DNA of 64,000 nt from Saccharopolyspora_D taberi (GCF_039534165.1 NZ_BAAAUX010000002.1:62001-126000), one strand, 5' to 3'; numbered from the stretch's first letter, positions 23,676 through 31,840 are shown. Notes: generated from the letters alone by a model not told the origin. Numbers and translations: made by a program.

Positions 23676-25202
23676 ATGGGCCAGTGGGCACGGCAGGTCG
23701 GCACGGTTCGGGTGATCGGCACCGGGGTGATGGGCCGCGGCATCGCCCAGCTCGCCGCGGCGGCGGGGCTGACCGTCGAACTCGCCGACGCGCGCGCGGA
23801 GGCGGTCGCGGCCGCGGTCGACCACGTCGGGCAGATGTTCGGCAAGCTGGCGGCCAAGGGCCGGATGACCGCCGAGCAGGCCGAGGCCGCGACCGCCCGG
23901 CTGCGCCCGGTCGGTGACCCGCTCGCCCCGGCCGAGAACTGCGACCTGGTCGTCGAGGCGGTCCGCGAGGACCTGGAGACCAAGCGCGAGCTGTTCGCCG
24001 CGCTGGAGAAGGTCTGCCCGGAGCGCACCGTGCTCGCGACCAACACCAGTTCGCTGTCGGTGACCGCGATCGCCGCCGCGCTGGAGGACCCGTCCCGGTT
24101 CGCCGGGCTGCACTTCTTCAACCCGGTCCCGCTGATGCGGCTGGTGGAGGTCATCCCCGGCGCCCGCAGTCGGCCCGCCCTGACCGGCGACCTGGTGGAC
24201 CTCGTGCGCCGGTTCGGCCACGAGCCGGTCATCGCCGCCGACACCCCGGGGTTCCTGGTCAACCACGCAGGCCGCGGGCTGGTCACCGAAGCCCTGCAGA
24301 TCATGGCCGAATCCGGCGTCGCTCCGTCCGATGTGGACAGGATCGGCCGGGACGTCCTGGGGCTGCGGATGGGTCCGTTCGAACTGCTCGACCTGACCGG
24401 TCTCGACGTTTCCCACCCGGTGCTGGAAAGCGTGTGGTCGGGCTTCTACGGCGATCCCCGCCTGCGGCCGTCCGGCATCACCCGCTCCCGGCTGGAGGCC
24501 GGGCTGCTCGGGCGGAAGACGGGGGAGGGCTTCTACCGCTACGTCGACGGCGTGAAGCAGGAAGCTCCGGAGGCTCCGGTGCCGGACGCGCCGCTGTTGC
24601 CGGTCTGGGTCGACGATTCCGAGCCGGAGAGCCGCGAGCGCCTGATCGCCCTGCTGGCCGACGCGGGTGTGGAGATCGCCGAGAAGCCGTCCGACGACAC
24701 GATCGCCTTCGTCGCCTCCTGCGGCCGCAGTGCCGCGCGCACGGCGCTGGGCAACGGACTGCGGCCGGAGCGGACCTTCGGCGTCGAGCCGCTGAACGAC
24801 TTCGGCAACCGCATGGTCATGGCTGTCCACATCGGAGCGGACCGCGAGCTGGCGGACTCGGCGCATGCCGTGCTGGCCGCGACCGGACTGCCGGTGACCG
24901 TGGTCGCCGACGCACCCGCCACGATCGCGCAGCGGCTGCTGGCCTCGATCGTCAACACCGCCTGCGGCATCGCCGAGCAGCGCATCGGCGTTCCGGCCGA
25001 CATCGACACCGCCGTGCGGCTCGCGCTCGGCTACCCGCGCGGTCCGCTGGAGTGGGGCGAACACGTCGGCGCGGAGCGGATTCTTCGGATCCTGCGGAGC
25101 ATGCAGGCCGAGACCGGCGACCCCCGGTACCGCCCGAGCCGGTGGCTGACCGAGCGCGTTGAGCTGGGCATCCCGCTGACGGAAACCGGAACCGCTCCCT
25201 GA
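23676..25202 (+). CDS. 3-hydroxyacyl-CoA dehydrogenase, PaaH-type with duplicated C-domain
   Basis: A 508-residue enzyme that oxidises a 3-hydroxyacyl-CoA to the 3-oxo form with NAD+. The Rossmann motif Gly-Thr-Gly-Val-Met-Gly-Arg-Gly-Ile-Ala is near residue 15. His-Phe-Phe-Asn-Pro-Val-Pro-Leu-Met near residue 145 carries the catalytic His, and two consecutive C-terminal domains follow (residues 190-290 and 410-495). The extra domain is the PaaH/PaaC hallmark. Its product would feed the thiolase at 21307-22515. The ATG at 23676 follows GGAGAGGAA. A strong hairpin terminator follows the stop. Confidence 0.92.
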   Translation: MGQWARQVGTVRVIGTGVMGRGIAQLAAAAGLTVELADARAEAVAAAVDHVGQMFGKLAAKGRMTAEQAEAATARLRPVGDPLAPAENCDLVVEAVREDLETKRELFAALEKVCPERTVLATNTSSLSVTAIAAALEDPSRFAGLHFFNPVPLMRLVEVIPGARSRPALTGDLVDLVRRFGHEPVIAADTPGFLVNHAGRGLVTEALQIMAESGVAPSDVDRIGRDVLGLRMGPFELLDLTGLDVSHPVLESVWSGFYGDPRLRPSGITRSRLEAGLLGRKTGEGFYRYVDGVKQEAPEAPVPDAPLLPVWVDDSEPESRERLIALLADAGVEIAEKPSDDTIAFVASCGRSAARTALGNGLRPERTFGVEPLNDFGNRMVMAVHIGADRELADSAHAVLAATGLPVTVVADAPATIAQRLLASIVNTACGIAEQRIGVPADIDTAVRLALGYPRGPLEWGEHVGAERILRILRSMQAETGDPRYRPSRWLTERVELGIPLTETGTAP

Positions 25203-25222
25203 GCCCCTCTTTCACCTGAACC

Positions 25223-25270
25223 AGCGGGAACGCGGCCGTTCGGCGGTAGCCGTACGGCCGTTTTCCCGCT
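25223..25270 (+). terminator. Terminator after 3-hydroxyacyl-CoA dehydrogenase
   Basis: Nested arms AGCGGGAA/TTCCCGCT and CGGCCGT/ACGGCCG form a long hairpin with TTTT in its right arm, 20 bases after the stop. Confidence 0.65.
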
Positions 25271-25285
25271 GTGCCAACGGATTTC

Positions 25286-25314
25286 TTGACGTCCACTCGG
25301 CTTGCCGCTTACGG
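25286..25314 (+). promoter_or_regulatory. Candidate promoter of the GH5-lyase operon
   Basis: TTGACG (25286-25291) and TTACGG (25309-25314) are 17 bases apart, upstream of the endoglucanase gene. The -10 is weak, so this is tentative. Confidence 0.4.
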
Positions 25315-25323
25315 TCCGCAATC

Positions 25324-25338
25324 GGAAAGTTACTTTCC
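25324..25338. promoter_or_regulatory. Palindromic operator upstream of endoglucanase
   Basis: GGAAAGTTACTTTCC has perfect 7-bp arms (GGAAAGT / ACTTTCC) around one base. It sits just after the candidate -10, where a repressor would block transcription. Operators of this size and symmetry are bound by LacI-type regulators of polysaccharide use; no such regulator is in the window. Confidence 0.6.
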
Positions 25339-25377
25339 TAATTGTTTCCTTCCGCCGCCGTGGCAAGGAGAACGCTG

Positions 25378-26391
25378 ATGAGATGGCAGAATCCGGTTCG
25401 CGCGGTGGCACTGGCCGCGGTGCTGGGAACGGCGGGCACGGCGGGTTACGCCGCGCCCGCCCCGCAGCCGGCGGCGGAGACGCCGTTGGCGGCCAACGGC
25501 AAGGTTTCGGTCTGCGGCAACACGTTGTGCAACGACAGCGGTGAGCCGGTGCAGCTGCGCGGCATGAGCACGCACGGCCTGCAGTGGTACAGCCAGTGCG
25601 TCAACGACGAGTCGCTCGACGCGCTCGCGCAGGACTGGCGGGCCGACGTGCTGCGGATCTCCATGTACGTGCAGGAAGGCGGCTACGAGGAGGACCCGGA
25701 GCGGTTCACCGCGCTGGTCAACCAGTACGTCGAGGCCGCGACGCAGCGCGGCATGTACGCGATCATCGACTGGCACATGCTGGACCCGGGCGACCCGAAC
25801 TTCAACCTGGAGCGGGCCAGGACGTTCTTCGCCGAGGTCGCCAGGACGCACCGGGACAAGACCAACGTCCTCTACGAGATCGCCAACGAGCCCAGCGGCG
25901 TGGAGTGGCCGGAGATCAAGGGCTACGCCGAGGAGGTCATCCCGGTGATCCGGGAGCAGGACCCGGACTCGGTGGTGCTGGTCGGCACCCGCGCCTGGTC
26001 GTCGCTCGGCGTGTCCGAGGGCGGCAGCGAGCAGGAGGTCGTCGACAACCCGGTCAACGCCGACAACATCATGTACACGTTCCACTTCTACGCCGCCTCG
26101 CACGGCGAGGAGTACCTGAACACGTTGTCGCGCGCGGCGGACAAGCTTCCGATGTTCGTCACCGAGTTCGGCACCCAGGAAGCCTCCGGCGACGGCGGTG
26201 ACGACTTCGGCAGCGCCCAGCGCTACCTCGACCTGATGGCCGAGAAGAACATCAGCTGGACCAACTGGAACTACTCCGACGACTCCCGGTCCGGCGCGGT
26301 GTTCAAGGAGGGCACCTGCGACAGCGGTCCGTACACCGGCACCGAACCGCTCAAGCCCGCGGGTGCGTGGGTTCGCGAGCGGGTGCAGTGA
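25378..26391 (+). CDS. Secreted GH5 endoglucanase (cellulase)
   Basis: A 337-residue glycoside hydrolase. Residues 1-27 form a Sec signal peptide, followed by an Ala/Pro linker. The family-5 catalytic domain runs from about residue 40 to the end: Leu-Arg-Gly-Met-Ser-Thr-His-Gly, the acid/base Glu in Tyr-Glu-Ile-Ala-Asn-Glu-Pro (about residue 176) and the nucleophile Glu in Phe-Val-Thr-Glu-Phe-Gly-Thr (about residue 262). It should cut beta-1,4-glucans outside the cell. There is no carbohydrate-binding module. Start ATG 25378 after AAGGAG (25365-25370). The lyase gene follows in a TGATG overlap. Confidence 0.92.
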   Translation: MRWQNPVRAVALAAVLGTAGTAGYAAPAPQPAAETPLAANGKVSVCGNTLCNDSGEPVQLRGMSTHGLQWYSQCVNDESLDALAQDWRADVLRISMYVQEGGYEEDPERFTALVNQYVEAATQRGMYAIIDWHMLDPGDPNFNLERARTFFAEVARTHRDKTNVLYEIANEPSGVEWPEIKGYAEEVIPVIREQDPDSVVLVGTRAWSSLGVSEGGSEQEVVDNPVNADNIMYTFHFYAASHGEEYLNTLSRAADKLPMFVTEFGTQEASGDGGDDFGSAQRYLDLMAEKNISWTNWNYSDDSRSGAVFKEGTCDSGPYTGTEPLKPAGAWVRERVQ

Positions 26392-27140
26392 TGCGGCGGA
26401 GAGCGTCGACGCTGCTCGGATCGCTGGTCGCGGTCGCCGTGCTCGTGGCGGCCGGCGCGCCCGCACCGCGGTGGGAAGCCGATCCGGGACGGGGAACCGA
26501 GGTGTTCGAGGGGATCGAGACCAAGCCGGGCAACGTTGAGGTGATCGCGGATCCGAAGGGGCAGCACGGTGACGTCTACCGGCTGGACACCTCGGGCGAG
26601 CCGGAGGGGTCCGAGCGGGTCCGGGTCGAGACCAGGGGGCACCTGACCCCGGACGGCAGGCCGCTCCGGTTCACCGAGGGCGGCACCTACTACGTCGGCT
26701 GGCGGTCGATGTGGGGACCGCTGCCGACCGCGGAAGGCGAGTGGGTCGCGCTGTGGCAGCTCAAGGACTACGGATCGGGCGCGGCGACCCCGCCGCTGTC
26801 GATCCGGGCCCGGGGCGACCAGCTCGACCTGGAGTACGCCGATCCCGGCATGAAGACGACCCGGCTGTGGCAGGCGGACCTGCCGCTGGAGCAGTGGAAC
26901 AGCTTCGTCGTCGGGATCGGGGTCTCCAGCGACCCGGCGCGGGGCTGGGTGCGTTTCTGGGTCAACGGCGAGGAACAGGAGCTCGGCGGCAGGCCGGGGC
27001 AGTACCCGGCCGCGACCCTGCGCGCGGACTTCGTGACCGACAAGTGGGGCGTCTACCGCTCGGACGGCATCACCGGCCCCGCCACGGCGTACCTTGCCGA
27101 CGCCAGGGTCGGGACGTCGTACGAGGACGTCGCACCGTGA
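26391..27140 (+). CDS. Secreted polysaccharide lyase (heparin-lyase-like jelly roll)
   Basis: A 249-residue exported protein with a signal peptide at residues 1-23. The rest matches the polysaccharide-lyase jelly-roll family (PF14099 type): Tyr-Tyr-Val-Gly-Trp-Arg-Ser near residue 103, Glu-Trp-Val-Ala-Leu-Trp-Gln-Leu-Lys, Trp-Asn-Ser-Phe-Val-Val-Gly-Ile, and Gly-Trp-Val-Arg-Phe-Trp-Val-Asn-Gly. Family members cleave uronic-acid polysaccharides such as glucuronan; the substrate here is unknown. The ATG overlaps the GH5 stop, so both are made together, probably for plant or fungal cell-wall glycan breakdown. Confidence 0.82.
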   Translation: MRRRASTLLGSLVAVAVLVAAGAPAPRWEADPGRGTEVFEGIETKPGNVEVIADPKGQHGDVYRLDTSGEPEGSERVRVETRGHLTPDGRPLRFTEGGTYYVGWRSMWGPLPTAEGEWVALWQLKDYGSGAATPPLSIRARGDQLDLEYADPGMKTTRLWQADLPLEQWNSFVVGIGVSSDPARGWVRFWVNGEEQELGGRPGQYPAATLRADFVTDKWGVYRSDGITGPATAYLADARVGTSYEDVAP

Positions 27141-27145
27141 TCGGG

Positions 27146-27171
27146 GCGGCGCGTCCCGTGGGGCGCGCCGC
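27146..27171 (+). terminator. Terminator after the GH5-lyase operon
   Basis: GCGGCGCG (27146-27153) and CGCGCCGC (27164-27171) form an 8-bp stem with a 10-base loop, five bases after the lyase stop. Confidence 0.5.
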
Positions 27172-27412
27172 ATCCGTGCTGCGGCACGTGTTCCAAGACA
27201 GGAGACCGGGGAGCTTCAGGTTCTTGAAGCGGAGCCGGCCGCTTGGTCCACGCCTGTAGCTGGCACAGCTGCGGGTTCTGGCTCTGCCCCGGCCAGTCGG
27301 ATCTCCAGGCGAGGCCAGTCCTTTCGCTCATGTTGGACTCCGAAACGGCAGAATCGCTGGTCTCGCGACAAGACCGCGTCCGAGATTCCGCTACCTGCAC
27401 CGCCGTGCATTC

Positions 27413-28229
27413 CTGGGGCCAGGCGGGCATTTACACCTTCATGGCCAGATCGCTGCCCGAGGAGCACCGCCTGCCCGGCAACGCTGTGCTGTCGACGATC
27501 GGTGCTGCCACCACGGTCATCGGGCCCGTGCTGGCGGCACCGATCATCGCCTGGAGCGGCGCGGCGACCGTGATCGCTTTGGACGCCGCGACTTTCGCCG
27601 TGCTGGCAGGCACTTTCCTGATCGGCGTAGCCCCGGTCCCGCCTCCGCCACCCGCCGAACAGCGCGGCTCGGGCTTCGCAGTCGTGCGGCGCACGCCCGC
27701 TCTGCTCGGGCTGCTGAGCCTGACCTTCTGCTTCTTCTTCCTCTTTGGTCCGGTGTACGTGGCGTTGCCGCTGCACGTGTCCGAGGAACCAGGAGGTTCG
27801 CCGGAACTGCTCGCCGCCTTCTACACCGCGTTCGGAGCCGGATCGGTCGCCGGAGGCGCGCTGGCCGGTCACCTGCGCGCGCTTCCGCTGTGGCCGACCA
27901 CGGTCGGCATCGTCGGCGCCTTCGGCGTCGCCATGCTGCCGCTGGGCATGGACGTGCCGCAGGCGGTCGCGCTCGGCGGGTTCGCCCTGGCCGGACTCCT
28001 CTGGCCGCCCTACGCGTCGTTGTCGACGACGCTGGTCCAGAACTCGGCGGCACCGGCGATGCTCGCCGAGGTGCTGGCCGCCAGCTCGTCGGTGCGGGTG
28101 CTGTCGGTCCCGCTCGGAACCGCGCTGGCCGGACCGGCGATCGCCCTCCTCGGCGCGAGCGGCACGCTCCGGGCCGCTGCGATCGGAATCTTGGTGCTGG
28201 CCGCGGTCGCGGTCGTGGTGCGGCGCTGA
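27413..28229 (+). pseudogene. MFS exporter, 5'-truncated (first three helices missing)
   Basis: From about 27413 the plus frame reads like an MFS_3 (EntS-type) permease beginning in helix 4 (Ala-Arg-Ser-Leu-Pro-Glu-Glu-His-Arg-Leu-Pro-Gly-Asn-Ala, then Gly-Pro-Val-Leu-Ala-Ala). It runs to the natural C-terminus at 28229, roughly 270 codons. Helices 1-3 and the start are absent. Upstream, 27172-27412 contains nothing resembling a transporter in any frame, although the frame stays open to 27243. A functional short protein is unlikely. It is followed ten bases later by the convergent MarR gene. Confidence 0.7.
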
Positions 28230-28239
28230 CCGCCAGCCG

Positions 28240-28737
28240 TCACTCCTTGCAGTCCCCGTTGGCCGACCGCAGCGTGCGCATGGCCGTGGCCAGCTCGCCG
28301 GACCGCTCGACGCCCAGGACGTCCAGCACCCGCTCGCGCAGGATCACCGCGACGGCGGCGCGGGCCTGCTCGGCGATGTGGCGGCCGTGGTCGGTGAGCG
28401 CGGCGTAGGTGACGCGGCGGTCGGTGTCGCAGGGCTCGCGGCGGATCAGGTCGGCCGCGGCGAGCCGGTCGGCGACCTTGGTGAACCCGCCGCTGCTGAG
28501 CGCGGCCTCGCGGGCGAGGCGGGTCATGGGCAGCCGGCAGTCGGGGGAGCGGACCAGCCGCAGCAGGATGTCGAACGACGCCGGGGCCAGCTTGAACCGG
28601 TCCGACAGCTCGGCGTCGACCTTGGCCTGGGTCACGTGGTAGCCCTCGATGACCAGGCCCCACCACGTGATGATCTCGTCATCGTCGGTGCGCGGATCCA
28701 CGCCCGTTCCGGGACGAGCCGTGCTGTCGCTGGTCAC
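28240..28737 (-). CDS. MarR-family transcriptional regulator
   Basis: A 165-residue MarR protein. The winged helix-turn-helix is in residues 50-110 (Leu-Ala-Pro-Ala-Ser-Phe-Asp-Ile-Leu-Leu-Arg-Leu, Leu-Ser-Ser-Gly-Gly-Phe-Thr-Lys-Val-Ala-Asp-Arg-Leu and the wing Asp-Arg-Arg-Val). The start is GTG with AAGGAG six bases upstream. It is divergent from wrbA, which it likely represses in response to quinones or phenolic ligands. A CTCGC-TTT-GCGAG dyad (28785-28797) in the shared gap is a candidate operator. Confidence 0.9.
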   Translation of the reverse strand: MTSDSTARPGTGVDPRTDDDEIITWWGLVIEGYHVTQAKVDAELSDRFKLAPASFDILLRLVRSPDCRLPMTRLAREAALSSGGFTKVADRLAAADLIRREPCDTDRRVTYAALTDHGRHIAEQARAAVAVILRERVLDVLGVERSGELATAMRTLRSANGDCKE

Positions 28738-28784
28738 CGTGTGCTCCTTCCGCCGTGATCGGGTCGTCGCCGAGTGTAGCGCAG

Positions 28785-28797
28785 CTCGCTTTGCGAG
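28785..28797. promoter_or_regulatory. Candidate MarR operator in the marR-wrbA gap
   Basis: CTCGCTTTGCGAG is a perfect 5-3-5 dyad in the AT-richer part of the divergent intergenic region, next to a possible TTGCAT -35 (28806-28811). Short arms keep confidence low. Confidence 0.3.
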
Positions 28798-28900
28798 GAA
28801 AAGGCTTGCATGGAAGATATTCGCGGATTAGCGTCTTCGGCGTAAGTCAGTTCTGGCGCCGGGAGCGCTCGGCGTGGTGAGGTTTGAGGAGTCAGGTTCC

Positions 28901-29500
28901 ATGAGCGTGAAGCTGAGCGTCATCTACTACTCGGCGACCGGCACGATCTCCGAGATCGCCAACACCCTGGCCGTCGAGGCCGAGGCGGCGGGCGCGCAGG
29001 TGCGGCTGCGGAAGGTGGCCGAGCTGGCGCCCGCGTCGGCGATCGACGCCAACCCGGCCTGGCGCGCCCACGCCGACGCGACCGCCGCGGTGCCCGAGGC
29101 CACCGCCGATGACGTGACCTGGGCCGACGCGGTGATCTTCGGATCGCCCACCCGGTTCGGCAACATCGCCTCCCAGCTCAAGCAGTTCATCGACACCCTG
29201 GGCGGCCAGTGGGCGCAGGGCGCGCTGGCCGACAAGGTCTACAGCGGGTTCACCTCGTCCGCCTCGCAGCACGGCGGCCAGGAGTCCACGCTGCTGGCGA
29301 TGTACAACATGATCCACCACTTCGGCGGGATCCTGGTGGCTCCCGGCTACACCGACAGCGCCAAGTTCGCCGACGGCAACCCCTACGGCACCTCGCACGT
29401 CGACGGCCAGGGCCAGATCAAGGTGGGCGAGACCACCCGCAACGCCGCCGCGGTGCAGGCCCGTCGCGTCGTCAAGGTCGCCGAGGCCCTCACCGCCTGA
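28901..29500 (+). CDS. wrbA: NAD(P)H:quinone oxidoreductase, WrbA type
   Basis: A 199-residue flavodoxin-fold enzyme that reduces quinones by two electrons. The FMN phosphate loop Ser-Ala-Thr-Gly-Thr is at residues 11-15. Gly-Ser-Pro-Thr-Arg-Phe-Gly-Asn near residue 85 and Gly-Gly-Gln-Glu-Ser-Thr-Leu near residue 126 are WrbA signatures. It is cytoplasmic and normally tetrameric. ATG 28901 is chosen at the conserved N-terminus. It is divergent from a MarR gene, pointing to induction by quinone or redox stress, and convergent with the PPTase gene across a bidirectional terminator. Confidence 0.92.
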   Translation: MSVKLSVIYYSATGTISEIANTLAVEAEAAGAQVRLRKVAELAPASAIDANPAWRAHADATAAVPEATADDVTWADAVIFGSPTRFGNIASQLKQFIDTLGGQWAQGALADKVYSGFTSSASQHGGQESTLLAMYNMIHHFGGILVAPGYTDSAKFADGNPYGTSHVDGQGQIKVGETTRNAAAVQARRVVKVAEALTA

Positions 29501-29510
29501 CGATCGCGAG

Positions 29511-29543
29511 CGCGGAGGGGTGGGCCCGGGCCGCCCCTCCGCG
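29511..29543. terminator. Bidirectional terminator between wrbA and PPTase
   Basis: CGCGGAGGGG (29511-29520) and CCCCTCCGCG (29534-29543) form a 10-bp perfect stem with a 13-base GC-rich loop between two convergent genes. Confidence 0.65.
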
Positions 29544-29546
29544 TCG

Positions 29547-30209
29547 TCAGTTCCGGCGGAGGCGGACGATGGCGCTGACCACGAGGTCGTTGCCGACCAG
29601 CCACCGGCCGTGGAAACCGGTCAACGGCTCGCCCTCCGCCGAGTGCCCGGTCTTGAGCAGCCGCGCGGTGAACTCCCCGGAACCGGCGTCGAAGCTCAGC
29701 TCCGCGTCGTCGAAGCCCAGCCACTCGCCGGTCAGCGGGAACCACGCCTTGTAGACGGATTCCTTGCAGCTGAACAGGATCCGGTCCCAGTGCGTGTCCG
29801 GGTCCGTTGTGGACAGATCGTGCAGCTGGGCGCGCTCGGCAGGCCGGGACACGACGTCGAGGACTCCGTCGGGCAGCGGCCCGTGCGGTTCGGCGTCGAT
29901 GCCCACGGTGAGCACCTTGCCTGCCTGGCCCACGACCGCGGCGCGGTAACCGGCGCAGTGGGTCATGCTGCCGACCACGCCGTCCGGCCACTTCGGCGCT
30001 CCGCGTTCACCGGGCAGCAGCGGTGCGGGTGCGACGCCGAGGCCCGCCATCGCGCGGCGGGCGCAGTGCCGTGCGGTGGTGAACTCCCTGCGGCGCTTGT
30101 CGACCGCGCGCGCGATCACCGCTTCCTCCTCCGGGAACAGCGTCGCGTCGGCCGGGTCGTCGAACGCCTCGGCCCAGCTCGGCCCGTCGGGCAGCAGCTC
30201 CTCGATCAT
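29547..30209 (-). CDS. Sfp/PptT-type 4'-phosphopantetheinyl transferase
   Basis: A 220-residue PPTase that activates carrier proteins of polyketide, peptide and fatty-acid synthases. It closely resembles mycobacterial PptT: Lys-Arg-Arg-Arg-Glu-Phe near residue 40, Gly-Ser-Met-Thr-His-Cys-Ala-Gly-Tyr, the Mg-binding Gly-Ile-Asp-Ala-Glu-Pro-His and the Phe-Ser-Cys-Lys-Glu-Ser-Val-Tyr-Lys-Ala-Trp catalytic motif. I use ATG 30209 (Met-Ile-Glu-Glu-Leu-Leu-Pro); an ATG at 30242 would add 11 residues, and neither has a strong ribosome site. No PKS or NRPS is nearby, so this is likely the housekeeping enzyme, including for mycolate-type pathways. Confidence 0.93.
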   Translation of the reverse strand: MIEELLPDGPSWAEAFDDPADATLFPEEEAVIARAVDKRRREFTTARHCARRAMAGLGVAPAPLLPGERGAPKWPDGVVGSMTHCAGYRAAVVGQAGKVLTVGIDAEPHGPLPDGVLDVVSRPAERAQLHDLSTTDPDTHWDRILFSCKESVYKAWFPLTGEWLGFDDAELSFDAGSGEFTARLLKTGHSAEGEPLTGFHGRWLVGNDLVVSAIVRLRRN

Positions 30210-30419
30210 CCTGTGTCCGCTCGTCTCGTCGCTGCGCACCATGCTAGCCGGAGCCGGTCCCGCACTCGCCCGGTTCCGGTCCGGCCGCGGGGGTGGGTTA
30301 AGGTCACCCGGTTCTTTGACGGGTTGAATCCAGCGGCCGGAGGTTCTGCGGAACACCAGGCAGCCGAAAAACCAGGTGACAGAACACCAGGTGACGGCCG
30401 CACGAGCGAGAGGACGCCA

Positions 30420-31688
30420 GTGGCCACGGTGCCAGGCGAGTCCGGTCGCGCCGTGTCGCGCCCCGGCCTGATCCGGTTTCTGAGCAAGCACGCCCACGTG
30501 GTGATCGCCCTGGCGGTGCCCGGGGTGCTGCTGTCGTTCGCGGTGATGCTGCTCCTGCGCCGCGCGGGTCTGGACGCAGGGTCCGGGATCGATTACCAGG
30601 TGTACCGGTGGGCGGTGCACACCTGGCTCTCCGGCGGCGACATCATGCACACCGCGCCGACCACCAGCACCGGACGGGTGCTGCCCTGGGTCTATCCGCC
30701 GTTCGCACTGCTTCCCCTGCTGCCGTTCGCACTGCTGCCGCACGTCGCCGGGCTGCTTGCGCTCTACGCCGTCGATCTGCTCGCGATCGGCGCGGTGCTG
30801 TACCTGGTGGTGCGGCACCTGTGGCCGGAACTGGACCGGCGCGGCGGAATCGCGGCCGCTGCCGGACTGCTGCCGGCGGCGCTGTTCCTGGAACCGGTCT
30901 ACGCGTCCTTCGGGCTCGGCCAGATCAACATCGTGCTGATGGGCCTGGCCGCCGTTGACTGCCTGGCCCGCAACCCGCGCTGGCCGCGCGGCCTGCTGGT
31001 CGGCATTGCGGCGGCGATCAAGCTGACGCCGGCCGCGTTCCTGCTCTTCTTCGTGGTCCGCAAGGACTTCCGGGCCGCGGTCACTGCGGTGGTGACTGCG
31101 GCGGCGTGCACCGCCGTCGGTTTCCTGCTCGACCGGCGGGCGGCGGTGGAGTACTGGTTCGGCAGCGGACCTGCCAACGGCGTAAGCGGATCCGCCTTCC
31201 ACACCAACCAATCGATCATTGGCGGCCTGGCCAGGATGGAAATCCCGCACGGCTTGCGGACCGCGCTGTGGGTCGCGCTGTGCCTGGCGGTCGCGGCGCT
31301 TGCGGCGTACGCGATGGCGAGGGTCGAGGTGCCGCTGGCGGTGGTGGCCAACGGGCTGCTCGCTCTGCTGGCATCGCCCACGTCCTGGTCGGACCACTGG
31401 GTGTGGTGCGTTCCGGCGCTGCTGGTGATGTTCGGCTGCGCGTGGCGGCTGCGCAGCGCGGGCTGGCTCGCGACCGGGCTTGCGACCACGGCGACCGTGC
31501 TGCTGGCGTCGTTCAGGTGGGTGCCGAACGGGGTCACCTGGACGCCGGTGCAGCACGTCGTCGGCAACCCGTACCTGTTGCTGGGACTGGTGCTGCTGGT
31601 GTTGCTCGCGCGCTACGCGCGGGTTTCCCGCGCTGGGGAAGCGGATCCGGACGAGCCGCCGGTGGCGCTCGCGGCGGGGTCGCGCTGA
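30420..31688 (+). CDS. GT87-family polyprenyl-phosphate mannosyltransferase-like membrane protein
   Basis: A 422-residue integral membrane protein with about ten helices and a periplasmic-facing Asp-Tyr-Gln-Val-Tyr near residue 61, typical of DUF2029/GT87 alpha-mannosyltransferases (PimE-like). Further motifs are Trp-Val-Tyr-Pro-Pro near residue 89 and Gly-Gln-Ile-Asn, both family-conserved. Such enzymes add mannose from polyprenyl-phosphate-mannose to PIM/lipomannan glycolipids. The start is GTG with GAGAGGA upstream. A 15-bp tandem repeat begins eight bases after the stop. Confidence 0.87.
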   Translation: MATVPGESGRAVSRPGLIRFLSKHAHVVIALAVPGVLLSFAVMLLLRRAGLDAGSGIDYQVYRWAVHTWLSGGDIMHTAPTTSTGRVLPWVYPPFALLPLLPFALLPHVAGLLALYAVDLLAIGAVLYLVVRHLWPELDRRGGIAAAAGLLPAALFLEPVYASFGLGQINIVLMGLAAVDCLARNPRWPRGLLVGIAAAIKLTPAAFLLFFVVRKDFRAAVTAVVTAAACTAVGFLLDRRAAVEYWFGSGPANGVSGSAFHTNQSIIGGLARMEIPHGLRTALWVALCLAVAALAAYAMARVEVPLAVVANGLLALLASPTSWSDHWVWCVPALLVMFGCAWRLRSAGWLATGLATTATVLLASFRWVPNGVTWTPVQHVVGNPYLLLGLVLLVLLARYARVSRAGEADPDEPPVALAAGSR

Positions 31689-31695
31689 GTCTTCC

Positions 31696-31840
31696 GGCGC
31701 TGAATCCTCGCGCGCCGAATCCTCGGGCGCCGAATCCTCCAGGGCCGAAGCCATGGGCGCCGAATCCTCCAGGGCCGAAGCCATGGGCGCCGAATCCTCC
31801 GGGGCTGAAGCGACGGGTGCCGAAGCGACGGCGCTGAACC
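31696..31840. repeat. 15-bp tandem repeat, nine full copies plus a partial
   Basis: Consecutive 15-bp units such as GGCGCCGAATCCTCC and AGGGCCGAAGCCATG run from 31696; two kinds alternate in the middle. The unit is a multiple of three, giving an open pentapeptide-repeat frame (Gly-Ala-Glu-Ser-Ser), but it has no start codon or ribosome site of its own and lies just past the GT87 stop. Confidence 0.85.

Noticed and set aside
27172..27412. Insertion-sequence remnant beside the truncated MFS gene
   Set aside because: No inverted repeats, target duplication or transposase-like reading frame could be found.
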